A stretch of DNA of 64,000 nucleotides from Sphingobium sp. C100 (lineage in GTDB: Bacteria; Pseudomonadota; Alphaproteobacteria; Sphingomonadales; Sphingomonadaceae): contig NZ_AYOY01000165.1 in NCBI RefSeq assembly GCF_000508185.1, forward strand, positions 1 through 64,000, written 5' to 3'. The notes beneath the pieces are model-generated. The model did no database searches, was not told where the DNA came from, and saw only the letters and a program-made list of their open reading frames with translations. Below, in pieces: positions 1-6,822 of the stretch; the first letter of the stretch is position 1; every line of letters starts with the position of its first letter. A program made the translations under genes and the position numbers.

Positions 1-1
1 C

Positions 2-733
2 CTTCCACGCGATGCCCTCATCTACGCCGCGCAGCTCGAAGACGCCCAGCTTCTCTGCCAGACGCTGCAAGGGTGCCGCGATGCGATGGAGTGCATGCGC
101 GACCACGCCTCCGAAGTCTATCGCGTCGAGACCGGACGGCCCTATTCGCCGACCCGCGGCAGCCGGGTGTCCCGAGGCGTCACCGCGTCGATGATCGATG
201 CCCGCGACTATCTCGCTTCCCGAATTCGAGAGCGCCGCGAGCAGTTCGCGCCCGAAGGTCCGGTTGTCGCATTCTCCGGCGGGCAGGTCTGGGAAGACCA
301 TGAGGGTCTCTGGCGCGGGCTCGACTCGATCAAGGCGCGCATCCCGGAAATGATCCTCGCAACGACCGCCCAGACCAAGGGCTGCGATGCGATTGCGCAG
401 GCATGGGCGGCAGCGCGCGGCGTGAAGGTCATTCTGTTCAAGCTCGACCGCCGGTTGGGCGCCAAGGCCGCCTTCGTCCGCAACGACCGGCTGCTGGCCC
501 TGAGGCCGGTGGAAGCCGTCGTCTGCGAAGGCTCGGGCATCCAGATGAACCTCGCCCAGAAGCTGCGGCAGGCAGGCGTGCCTCTCCATGTCGTGAAGCT
601 CGATGAGACCGTGAAGGCGCGGCTCGCCCAGCCCAAGACCGATCTCCCGAAGTCCCGCGACGAGTTCGATCCCTGGACGCAGGATGACTACTACCGCGAC
701 ATGGTGAACGGCGGTCGCCAGCGTCGTCGCTGA
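2..733 (+). CDS. DUF2493 / SLOG-family protein, 5' end outside window
   Basis: The frame is open from the first bases, so the gene starts upstream; at least 243 residues are visible. The middle reads VVAFSGGQVWEDHEGLW, then a conserved block around AWAAARGVKVILFKLD and a GSGIQMNLAQKL segment. This is the Rossmann-like layout of DUF2493 proteins, which belong to the SLOG nucleotide-binding superfamily and are common on alphaproteobacterial plasmids. I infer nucleotide or nucleotide-derivative binding; no substrate can be read from the sequence. The C-terminus is basic (GGRQRRR). The gene is followed 10 bp later by a strong terminator, so it ends a transcription unit. An internal ATG at 86 is a possible start, but the upstream codons read as normal protein. 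Confidence 0.7.
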   Translation, partial: LPRDALIYAAQLEDAQLLCQTLQGCRDAMECMRDHASEVYRVETGRPYSPTRGSRVSRGVTASMIDARDYLASRIRERREQFAPEGPVVAFSGGQVWEDHEGLWRGLDSIKARIPEMILATTAQTKGCDAIAQAWAAARGVKVILFKLDRRLGAKAAFVRNDRLLALRPVEAVVCEGSGIQMNLAQKLRQAGVPLHVVKLDETVKARLAQPKTDLPKSRDEFDPWTQDDYYRDMVNGGRQRRR

Positions 734-742
734 CGCACCCTC

Positions 743-782
743 GAGAGGCTCCGGCATCCGCCGGAGCCTCTCTTCTTTCTTG
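743..782 (+). terminator. Rho-independent terminator after the DUF2493 gene
   Basis: A perfect 13-bp inverted repeat (743-755 with 760-772, 4-nt loop) is followed by a T-rich tract, TTCTTTCTT. It begins 10 bp after the stop codon of the preceding gene, as expected for an intrinsic terminator. Confidence 0.85.
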
Positions 783-793
783 CTGCGAGGAAG

Positions 794-826
794 CGGCGCA
801 CGCGGGCATCGAACCCCCGTGCGCCG
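794..826. repeat. Trailer hairpin T1 with CATCGAA loop
   Basis: Arms 794-806 and 814-826 pair over 13 positions with one C-C mismatch, around a CATCGAA loop, and GCCGCGAC follows. A second hairpin at 3473-3507 has the same plan: one mismatch near the loop, the GGGCATCGA motif at the top, GCCGCGAC just after, and exactly 22 nt between it and the preceding terminator stem. The two are likely copies of one non-coding module. Function unknown. Confidence 0.6.
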
Positions 827-932
827 CGACTGCAGCGTCCCGCCAAGACGGGCCCGACAAGCTGACCGTGGGCGGCCGCCAGAAAGAGGAGAGGGGAGGG
901 GCAAAGCGCCTTCAGTCGAGGAGACCAAGACC

Positions 933-1499
933 GTGTCCATCCTGTTTCGCATCACCGAACCGGCCGACGATGCTCTCTCGCCCAGCGCTATCATCACGGC
1001 GCGGAAACTCGCGGCGCTCCGGCGGTTCCTCCGCTCCGAGGGAGACCGCATCGGCGTCGCGCTGCTTGAACCCGACGAGTATCTCGGCGACAGCTTCGAG
1101 GCGCGCGTCTGTCCGCTCGCGCTCGCCGCCATCACCAGCATCTTCGACCATGACGCCGCCGTGATCGCGGTCATCGAGGAAGCCCAGTTCAGAGGACGGC
1201 GCATCGCCATCCATCACTGCCCCGCCAGCGCCGAGATCACGCTGTGCGTCGCCCTCACATCGGATCAGGGCCTCGAACTCGATCTCGCCTATGGCAATGC
1301 CTATGCGTTGCTCGAAGCCCTCGCGATCGAAGTTGAAAGCGTCGGCGATATTCCCGTCGATCTGCTACGCGCCCGGCTGTCCGATCCGGCCACGCCAAGC
1401 CGGGCAGCACTGCGCGGCGTCGATCATTATCTGCCCCGGCTCGAACGTCTCATCGCGAGCGCGCCGGCGCATGATGACGCTCGGTTTGCGTGGGCCTGA
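933..1499 (+). CDS. Conserved hypothetical plasmid protein, 188 aa
   Basis: I start this at a GTG at 933 because GAGGAG lies about 9 nt upstream and because the 51 codons before it are arginine- and proline-rich and do not look like protein. The product is acidic and compact with alternating strands and helices (VSILFRITEPADD..., VIAVIEEAQFRGRRIAIHHC). There is no signal peptide, membrane segment or recognisable catalytic motif. It stands between the T1 hairpin and a convergent small gene whose stop is 4 bp away. I do not recognise the family. Confidence 0.6.
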   Translation: MSILFRITEPADDALSPSAIITARKLAALRRFLRSEGDRIGVALLEPDEYLGDSFEARVCPLALAAITSIFDHDAAVIAVIEEAQFRGRRIAIHHCPASAEITLCVALTSDQGLELDLAYGNAYALLEALAIEVESVGDIPVDLLRARLSDPATPSRAALRGVDHYLPRLERLIASAPAHDDARFAWA

Positions 1500-1503
1500 A
1501 CGG

Positions 1504-1755
1504 TCAGTTCGTCGCCGACGGAACGCCATCGACATAACGCTCGAGAAGGCTGTCGATCGCGGCCTGCAGATGACAACAGGCCCTGTCTTCCTCGGCTTCT
1601 TCGAGCGCCTTCATCGCCTGCCGCATCAGGACCAGAGCCAGCGCGCGCCGGATCTCCGGATCGTTTCTCAGGTGATCGATCGCGTCCGACCCTTCTGCCA
1701 CTCGCGATGCCATCTCCGGCGGACGAGACTCCACCTTCTGTCCTGACTTGCTCAT
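1504..1755 (-). CDS. Small hypothetical helical protein, 83 aa
   Basis: This gene runs convergent to the 933-1499 gene. The start MSKSGQKVES is chosen because GGGGAG lies 7 nt upstream; a longer frame to 2046 adds residues rich in Ala, Pro and Arg with no separate support. The product is mostly helical and charged (EEAEEDRACCHLQAAIDSLLERYV). Its style resembles the small proteins at 52567-52788 and 52987-53388, which also have a helical ALEEA...HLQAAIDSL-like pattern, though similarity is weak by eye. No function assigned. Confidence 0.55.
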   Translation of the reverse strand: MSKSGQKVESRPPEMASRVAEGSDAIDHLRNDPEIRRALALVLMRQAMKALEEAEEDRACCHLQAAIDSLLERYVDGVPSATN

Positions 1756-2149
1756 CCCACGCTCCCCGGCTGCGTAAGGGCCGAACCCTTGCCGAAACTC
1801 CCGCGCTCTGGGCGCGGGAGCCGGGGCTGGTAACACGTCGAGACATGCGCCTACGCTTTTAGCACCGAGGCACCTGGACATGTGCGCAGGCACCCCGGCG
1901 TGAAACCACACCGAGCTGCCTTTCTCGACGGGATTACCAGTCCCGGCGCCACGGCCTTGGTGGCGCAAGCGCTCGCCTATCACAGAGATGGAACGACACC
2001 AAGTTGCCTCTGCGGGAGCCGCTCTGAGAGGTGCCCTTCGGTCCATCCCGAACGTCCGCCCGGCACTCGGGGCAAAGCCAAACCACTCTCACATCTCGCC
2101 ATCAGACGGGGCTTCATCGCCACAGCATGACGCTGGGTGTCTCTCGGCC
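1756..2149. other. Non-coding gap with a GC-rich hairpin
   Basis: I find no convincing gene here. A hairpin (1798-1806 with 1812-1820) lies in the 5' leader of the minus-strand 83-aa gene. A short minus-strand frame around 2050-2090 contains a CPEC zinc-ribbon-like pair but lacks a good ribosome binding site, so I do not call it. Confidence 0.4.
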
Positions 2150-2272
2150 GTCAAGGATCAGCGGTCCCCCCAATTTTGCCGCCGATCCGCTCCGCTACCC
2201 GGCAACAAAATCGGCTCCCCCGCTGCCCGCTTCGCGGCGGCCATGCCGTCCCTGACCGCCTCAACACCGCGT
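2150..2272 (+). other. Structured leader element L1, first of a pair
   Basis: About 120 nt upstream of the 2337 gene contain TCAAGGA, GCGGTCCCCC, ATTTTG (2173-2178), GCCG (2181-2184), CGGC (2200-2203), CAAAAT (2206-2211), CCCCC, GCTTCGCGG and a CTGACC motif, in that order. The same series stands at 3010-3146 before the next gene. The ATTTTG/CAAAAT and GCCG/CGGC arms form one stem with a 15-nt loop. The stem differs in sequence from its partner but keeps its pairing. A cis-regulatory RNA is the likeliest reading. Confidence 0.5.
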
Positions 2273-2336
2273 CCCGATGAGCCCATCCTCATCGATGAGA
2301 AATGGGGAGCACGGCATCATCCCGATGGAGGCTCTT

Positions 2337-2828
2337 ATGGACAAACTTTCCGACGATCTCCGGCCGCTGTTCAACGCTCCGATCTGCCCGTACTGCGCGA
2401 CGCTCTACGATCCTGAGCATTATGACGAGGTCGATGAATGCGCCCGCTGTTCGAACTGCGGCAGGACATACCAGGTCGCAGCCGAACACCGCCCACAACA
2501 GGCGCACACTCCGCAGGACGACCCGCTATCCGCAGCCGCCCAATCGGACAATCTGGCGCAGTTTCGGGAGGAGGCGGACCGCGTCTCGAAAGCGATCATG
2601 CGCCAGACCGCCGGCGGCAGCTACGAGATGTATGAGCGCTGGTTCACTGAGGCGCTGGAGCCGACCATCGACAAGCTCGATCCGGCGCTCCGGTCACAGG
2701 CAATCGCGATCGCCACCGAGCTTGGCTATATCGACGATCCCGAGGTCATGGCCGCTGGTTTCGGACCCGGCCTCTGCTCGATCAGCGGCATCGACGAGAA
2801 CTACTGCCACTGCGGTCGTCATCCCTGA
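2337..2828 (+). CDS. Zinc-ribbon hypothetical protein, 163 aa
   Basis: The start ATG at 2337 has GGAGG five nt upstream. The N-terminal third holds two cysteine pairs, CPYC at about residues 18-21 and CARCSNC at about 37-43, spaced like a zinc ribbon, and the C-terminus ends in YCHCGRHP, another possible metal cluster. The centre is helical (AQFREEADRVSKAIMRQ) and includes an acidic ALEPTIDKLDPALRSQAIAIA segment. No catalytic motif is visible. The gene has its own structured leader (L1) and its own terminator, so it is a single-gene unit. I do not recognise a named family. Confidence 0.65.
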   Translation: MDKLSDDLRPLFNAPICPYCATLYDPEHYDEVDECARCSNCGRTYQVAAEHRPQQAHTPQDDPLSAAAQSDNLAQFREEADRVSKAIMRQTAGGSYEMYERWFTEALEPTIDKLDPALRSQAIAIATELGYIDDPEVMAAGFGPGLCSISGIDENYCHCGRHP

Positions 2829-2836
2829 CGCCATCC

Positions 2837-2871
2837 GGGACCGGGCCCCGCGCTCGGTCCCTTTCTTCTTA
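2837..2871 (+). terminator. Terminator after the zinc-ribbon gene
   Basis: GGGACCG (2837-2843) pairs with CGGTCCC (2855-2861), followed by TTTCTTCTT. It begins 8 bp after the stop codon. Confidence 0.7.
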
Positions 2872-3009
2872 CCGCTGGCATCAAGTTCCGGCTCGCTCGC
2901 GGCCCAAGCGGACCAGTCGGTTCGCACGCCGCTACGCCTTGCCGGGGTCTCCCGACGAGAGGAAACATCTCTCACAGACTTCCCATTATGTCGGACGCCC
3001 GAGACCGCC

Positions 3010-3146
3010 TCAAGGACGGCGGGGCCCCACCATTTTCTTCGGCGGATCAGGCGCAGCGCTTCTCCTTCGGCATCCGTGGCCGCCCAAGAAAATCGTGACC
3101 CCCACCGCCGCTTCGCGGTCGCTTCGCGATCCTTGACCCGGCCTCG
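3010..3146 (+). other. Structured leader element L2, second of a pair
   Basis: This is the partner of L1, placed 50 bp before the 3196 gene. A stem is formed by ATTTTCTT (3032-3039) and GGCGG (3041-3045) on one side and CCGCC (3080-3084) and AAGAAAAT (3086-3093) on the other, with a single C-C internal mismatch and a 34-nt loop. Flanking TCAAGGA, CCCC, AAAATCG, CCCCC, GCTTCGCGG and TTGACC motifs match L1 in order. The 2872-3009 stretch before it holds nothing I can identify. Confidence 0.5.
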
Positions 3147-3195
3147 GCCGTCCGACGCGCCGCTCCTGTCATTCAAGACCGACAGGAGCGAATCC

Positions 3196-3420
3196 ATGCA
3201 GATGATCTCGACCAGCGCCGCCGCCGACAACGCCGCCTTCTTCGCCGCCATCGTGAATGCCGAACGCCGCGCGCTTCACAGCTACTTCGACCAGCATGTC
3301 GTGGCGGACGAGGAGGCCGGCTACATCACCATCGACGAAGGGGATTACGGCGCGCTGCCGATGACGATCATCGACCGGATCGTCCACAGCGTGCCGGGCG
3401 GGCGGCTTGACGAATTCTGA
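3196..3420 (+). CDS. Small acidic hypothetical protein, 74 aa
   Basis: The ATG at 3196 has AGGAG about 8 nt upstream. The product is acidic and ends in GGRLDEF; the middle reads VVADEEAGYITIDEGDYGALPMTIIDRI. No signal peptide, membrane segment or catalytic motif is visible. It has a dedicated leader (L2) and a strong terminator, so it is another single-gene unit of the same design as the 2337 gene. I do not recognise the family. Confidence 0.6.
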   Translation: MQMISTSAAADNAAFFAAIVNAERRALHSYFDQHVVADEEAGYITIDEGDYGALPMTIIDRIVHSVPGGRLDEF

Positions 3421-3427
3421 GACAGAC

Positions 3428-3458
3428 GGGAGGGGCGCGGGCGCCTCTCCCCTTTTTT
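3428..3458 (+). terminator. Strong rho-independent terminator
   Basis: Positions 3428-3438 pair with 3441-3451 over 11 pairs including one G-T, followed by CTTTTTT. It lies 8 bp after the stop of the 74-aa gene. Confidence 0.85.
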
Positions 3459-3472
3459 CATGTGGCGATGTT

Positions 3473-3527
3473 ACGGGCATGAGGGGCATCGAGCCCCCCA
3501 TGCCCGTGCCGCGACAAGGGTCGCGGC
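3473..3527. repeat. Trailer hairpin T2 plus adjacent GCCGCGAC hairpin
   Basis: Arms 3473-3487 and 3493-3507 pair over 15 positions with one mismatch around an ATCGA loop. This is the counterpart of T1 at 794-826, again 22 nt after a terminator stem. It is followed directly by a perfect 8-bp hairpin (3508-3515 with 3520-3527). On the minus strand these may also end transcription of the 72-aa gene. Confidence 0.55.
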
Positions 3528-3536
3528 GGGGGCTGT

Positions 3537-3755
3537 TCAGGCCGTCAGGCGCTTTTCCACTTCCTCGATTCCCAGCGACTTTATGCGGGCGACCAGCCCA
3601 CTCAATCGCTTGCCGTCGAGCTTGAGAAGACCGGTCTTCTCGATTGCCTGTATCGCGGCCTCGCGTTCCTTCTCTTCCAATCGTTGCCGCCGCTCTTCCA
3701 GCTTGCGGCCTTCTTCTTCAAGTGCGGCTCTTTCCTGTTCCAATGTGCGTGCCAT
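3537..3755 (-). CDS. Small coiled-coil protein next to the putative oriT, 72 aa
   Basis: Residues about 4-35 are a charged coiled coil with heptad character (EEEGRKLEERRQRLEEKE). They are followed by a conserved-looking tail, IEKTGLLKLDGKRLSGLVARI, and a C-terminal helix. This plan is typical of small mobilisation accessory proteins that sit beside relaxase regions, for example the short TraD-like proteins of other alphaproteobacterial plasmids, but no sequence motif proves it. It is transcribed away from traD/traI, with a long non-coding stretch between them. I infer a possible relaxosome or regulatory role at low certainty. Confidence 0.55.
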   Translation of the reverse strand: MARTLEQERAALEEEGRKLEERRQRLEEKEREAAIQAIEKTGLLKLDGKRLSGLVARIKSLGIEEVEKRLTA

Positions 3756-4235
3756 GATGGGCCTCTTGGTTCACGCTGATCGGGCTATGAACGGTCCCAC
3801 TATAGGCGCTCATCGAGCCTGCCGAAAGCGCTGAAACGCACCCGCGATCGCGTGGCCCGTCAATTGCCAGCCGGCATTCCTTCCGACCGCAGGCCGGCAA
3901 GGTGCCCCGCCGGAGGCGCTATCCCAACCATTCCGATCGCGTCCTGGACGCTCCGAGGGTCTGGACTCAGCCCTGGTGCAGAGAAGCACACCGAACGCAC
4001 CTTCGGTGCATAGGTTCTGAAACAATTCCAACAGGTTATAGCGTTTCCGCTCGGTGGGACACTGTGGGACATGGTTTCGCCGTTCCCGAAACCCACGGAA
4101 ATCCGCCATTTTCGCGTGTTACAGGCGCACACGCTTGCTGCGGGGAAGCCGATTTCCTTGCTCCACCACAGCGATTGCGCTATACACCGGACCGGTTTCT
4201 GAGACCCCGCCAGCCTCCCTGCTAGGAGGCTCGGT
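3756..4235. other. 480-bp intergenic region, candidate origin of transfer
   Basis: This gap separates a divergent small gene from the accessory-traD-traI set, the usual place of oriT in MobF systems. It holds a hairpin CACCGAA (3989-3995) / TTCGGTG (4002-4008) with a 6-nt loop, followed at once by CATAGG, and two direct copies of GTGGGACA at 4054-4061 and 4064-4071, 10 bp apart. No nic site is proven. The 8-mer resembles GGGACAC in the repeats upstream of traA. The placement is inferred from context. Confidence 0.4.
4213..4230 (+). promoter_or_regulatory. Hairpin covering the ribosome binding site of the traD operon
   Basis: GCCTCC (4213-4218) pairs with GGAGGC (4225-4230). The right arm is the Shine-Dalgarno sequence of the gene that starts with TTG at 4236, so the hairpin could mask it. 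Confidence 0.45.
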
Positions 4236-4526
4236 TTGACCATCCCCTACAAGCACTGCTCGGTCCGGCTCGACCGCGGCAAATATGATCGCCTCGTCGC
4301 GCTCGCGGCGGAACGCGGATGCACGCCATCGGACCTGCTGCGCGCGGCCGTCGATGCCTTCCTGGGATCGGGCCAGTTGCTGAGCTCCAGCCATCGCCGG
4401 ATCGCCCGCATCAGCGAGTTCCAGCAGCTCGCGCTCGACATCATCATCCGCGAGCAATTCCCCGAATATCGCGATCGCATCATCGCCGAAACCGACAAGC
4501 GATTGGAGCAATATCATGGCGCGTGA
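4236..4526 (+). CDS. Ribbon-helix-helix-like relaxosome accessory protein, 96 aa
   Basis: This gene starts at TTG 4236, supported by AGGAGG about 6 nt upstream. The first 45 residues read SVRLDRGKYDRLVALAAERG then TPSDLLRAAVDAFL, the strand-helix-helix pattern of Arc/CopG/MetJ DNA-binding proteins. The rest is helical (FQQLALDIIIREQFPEYRDRIIAETDKRL). It overlaps traD by 11 bp. In MobF systems a small RHH protein upstream of the coupling protein (TrwA in R388 is the model) binds oriT and autoregulates the operon. The same role is inferred here from fold and position. Confidence 0.65.
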   Translation: MTIPYKHCSVRLDRGKYDRLVALAAERGCTPSDLLRAAVDAFLGSGQLLSSSHRRIARISEFQQLALDIIIREQFPEYRDRIIAETDKRLEQYHGA

Positions 4527-6822
4527 GGACATCCGCACGGACGGGCGTCCCGTCCCGCTCACCCATCATTCCGCGCGCGGCCGCGTCCAGCGCAATGCCG
4601 GTAATTTCACCCGCGGCAGCCAGCTTCTTACCCACGAAATGCTGATGTGGTTCTCGGGCACGAAACTCCCCTTCATCCTGTGGTTCTTCGCCTTCCTCGC
4701 AGCCTGGTTCATCATCATGTCGATCAAGCTCGATGAGCATGGCTTCCAGCTCGTTTGCATGAAGATCTACGCGACGCTCTGGAACTGGGTCGATCTCAAT
4801 CCGAGCAAGCGCGTCAACGTCACGCTTCCCAATGGCGAGATCCTGCGCACCGTGATGAAAGCGGTGCCCTATGTGCCCGAGGTCATCACCGCCTGGGCCG
4901 TCGCGATGCGCGGCCTCATCGGCGCCTTCCTCGTCTCGATCTTCATCACCATTCCGGCGGCCATCTGGTTCGTCGACATCTCGCACCGGCGGGGGCGTTC
5001 GATCCTTCAGGAACGCCATGAACGCGGGGCCATGCTGGTCGACCGCACCGTCCTCCTTGCAGAGATCAATGAGCACAACCGGATCAAGTTCGAAGAGGAA
5101 GCCGCCGACCTCTTCCCCAGCCTGTCCCCGCGGCAGGTTCTGGCGCTCCCGTTCCGCGCGCGCAAGGAAGCCGGCATCCATCATCCCTACACGCTCGCCG
5201 GCATCCCCTTTCCGCACCGCACCGAGCAGTCGCATGCCATGCTCATCGGCACCACCGGCTCGGGCAAGACGACGGAGCTGAGGAGCCTCGTCACCCAGAT
5301 GCGGGAGCGTCAGGACACGGCGGTGATCTTCGACCTGACAGGGGCCTATGTCGAAGCCTTCTACGATCCCACGCGCGACACGATCCTCAATCCGATGGAC
5401 GCGCGCTGCCCGGCCTGGTCGATCTTCAACGACTGCCGCACGCACAGCGAGTTCACCGCCGCCGCGGCGGCGCTGATCCCGTCTGACGGCGGCTCCTCCG
5501 AACCCTTCTGGGCGCTCGCCGCGCGCACGCTCTTCATCGAGATGTGCATCCGCCTCATGGAGCGGGGACAGACCAGCAACCTCGCGCTGTCCGAGAACCT
5601 GATGACGGCCGACCTGAAGCGCGTTCACCGCTTCCTCGCCAACACCATCGCCGATCCGCTGACCGCCCCAGAAGCGGCCCGCATGGCGGAATCGATCCGC
5701 GCCGTCTTCAACACCAACGCGCAGGTCCTGCGCTTCCTGCCGGACGAAGGTGAGCCCTTCTCGATCCGCGACTGGATCACCCGCGACAAGAAGCCCGGCT
5801 CGATCCTGTTCGTGACCTCGAACTATGTCGATCTGCCGATGAACCGGGCGCTGCTGACGCTCTGGATGGACCTCGCCATCAACCGGCTGATGACGCTGCC
5901 GCGCACGCGCAGCCTGCGCACATGGTTCATGTTCGACGAGCTCGGCGCTCTCCACCGCCTGCCCGCCATCGAGAATGGTCTTCAGACCGCCCGCGCGTTC
6001 GGCGGTGCTATGATCCTCGGCATCCATAGCTTCGAGAAACTGGTCGAAGTCTATGGCGAGCAAGGAGCGCGCAATCTCGCCTCGCTTGCCCGCTCCAAGC
6101 TTATCCTCGCGACCGCCGATCTCGACACGGCCGAGCAGTGCGCCCGCTACATCGGCAACCGCGAGGTTCGGCAGATGGATGAGGCCTATAGCTATGGCTA
6201 CAACAACACCCGCGACGCCTCGACCCTGACCCCGCGCAAACAGGTCGAGCCGCTCGTCATCGCCGACGACATCACCAACCTGCCCTCGATGCACGGCTTC
6301 GTGAAGTTCCCCGACGGCTTTCCCGCGGCGCGGATCCTGCTCGAGTGGAAAGACTATCCCCAGGTCGCCCAGGGCTTCGTCCAACGGCCCGATGTCGGGC
6401 CGGTGCGGTCAAAGCGCGGAGAGGAAGCGTTCGACGAGGATGGGGCAGGGGAGGCAGGCGGGCGCGACGGCTCGTTGCAGGTGGTGGAAGAGGTGGCCGA
6501 GACCACCAATCTCGCCCGCGATCTGGCCGCGCGCATCCTGTCGGCCGAGGTCGAGGAGGAGGACGATGCCGCCCGGCGCGCGGCCCAGCGCGCCGACGAT
6601 CGTGACGAACAGGCGACGCCCGGCACCCATGCGGCGGACAAGGCGGCAGCGGCGCGCACCGGCGGCGAAGAACAGCCGGTCTCCGCGCGCGACAGGGATG
6701 ACCGCCGCGATGGTCATCGGCACGGCGAGACCAGCCCGCAGGTCGAGGATCTGACGCTGGTTGAGCTGCGCCAGGCTTTCGCCAGCGGCCGCGACGATGA
6801 CGGCATGGATATGGGCATCTGA
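4516..6822 (+). CDS. traD: Type IV coupling protein, TraD/VirD4 family, 768 aa
   Basis: This is the ATPase that docks the relaxase-DNA complex to the inner-membrane secretion channel. Two membrane segments lie at about residues 52-72 and 130-155. The Walker A motif GTTGSGKT is at residues 245-252 and a Walker B-type FMFDEL lies near residue 472. The last 150 residues are acidic, low-complexity and rich in Arg and Asp, as in the variable C-terminal tails of F-type TraD proteins that contact the relaxase. Length fits the family (about 700-770). Its TGA overlaps the traI ATG by one base, so the two are probably translated together. Confidence 0.92.
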   Translation: MAREDIRTDGRPVPLTHHSARGRVQRNAGNFTRGSQLLTHEMLMWFSGTKLPFILWFFAFLAAWFIIMSIKLDEHGFQLVCMKIYATLWNWVDLNPSKRVNVTLPNGEILRTVMKAVPYVPEVITAWAVAMRGLIGAFLVSIFITIPAAIWFVDISHRRGRSILQERHERGAMLVDRTVLLAEINEHNRIKFEEEAADLFPSLSPRQVLALPFRARKEAGIHHPYTLAGIPFPHRTEQSHAMLIGTTGSGKTTELRSLVTQMRERQDTAVIFDLTGAYVEAFYDPTRDTILNPMDARCPAWSIFNDCRTHSEFTAAAAALIPSDGGSSEPFWALAARTLFIEMCIRLMERGQTSNLALSENLMTADLKRVHRFLANTIADPLTAPEAARMAESIRAVFNTNAQVLRFLPDEGEPFSIRDWITRDKKPGSILFVTSNYVDLPMNRALLTLWMDLAINRLMTLPRTRSLRTWFMFDELGALHRLPAIENGLQTARAFGGAMILGIHSFEKLVEVYGEQGARNLASLARSKLILATADLDTAEQCARYIGNREVRQMDEAYSYGYNNTRDASTLTPRKQVEPLVIADDITNLPSMHGFVKFPDGFPAARILLEWKDYPQVAQGFVQRPDVGPVRSKRGEEAFDEDGAGEAGGRDGSLQVVEEVAETTNLARDLAARILSAEVEEEDDAARRAAQRADDRDEQATPGTHAADKAAAARTGGEEQPVSARDRDDRRDGHRHGETSPQVEDLTLVELRQAFASGRDDDGMDMGI

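Noticed and set aside
794-826. Reverse strand of T1 resembles the T-arm of a tRNA (TTCGATG loop)
   Set aside because: No anticodon or acceptor arms can be folded around it, and the arms pair over 13 positions instead of five.
1882-2130. 82-codon plus-strand frame
   Set aside because: Composition is Arg/Pro/His-rich with no ribosome binding site, and a competing minus-strand reading is equally weak.
4480-6384. Long antisense frame (634 codons) opposite traD
   Set aside because: It mirrors the codon pattern of traD, is His/Arg/Glu-rich and has no ribosome binding site or known domain.
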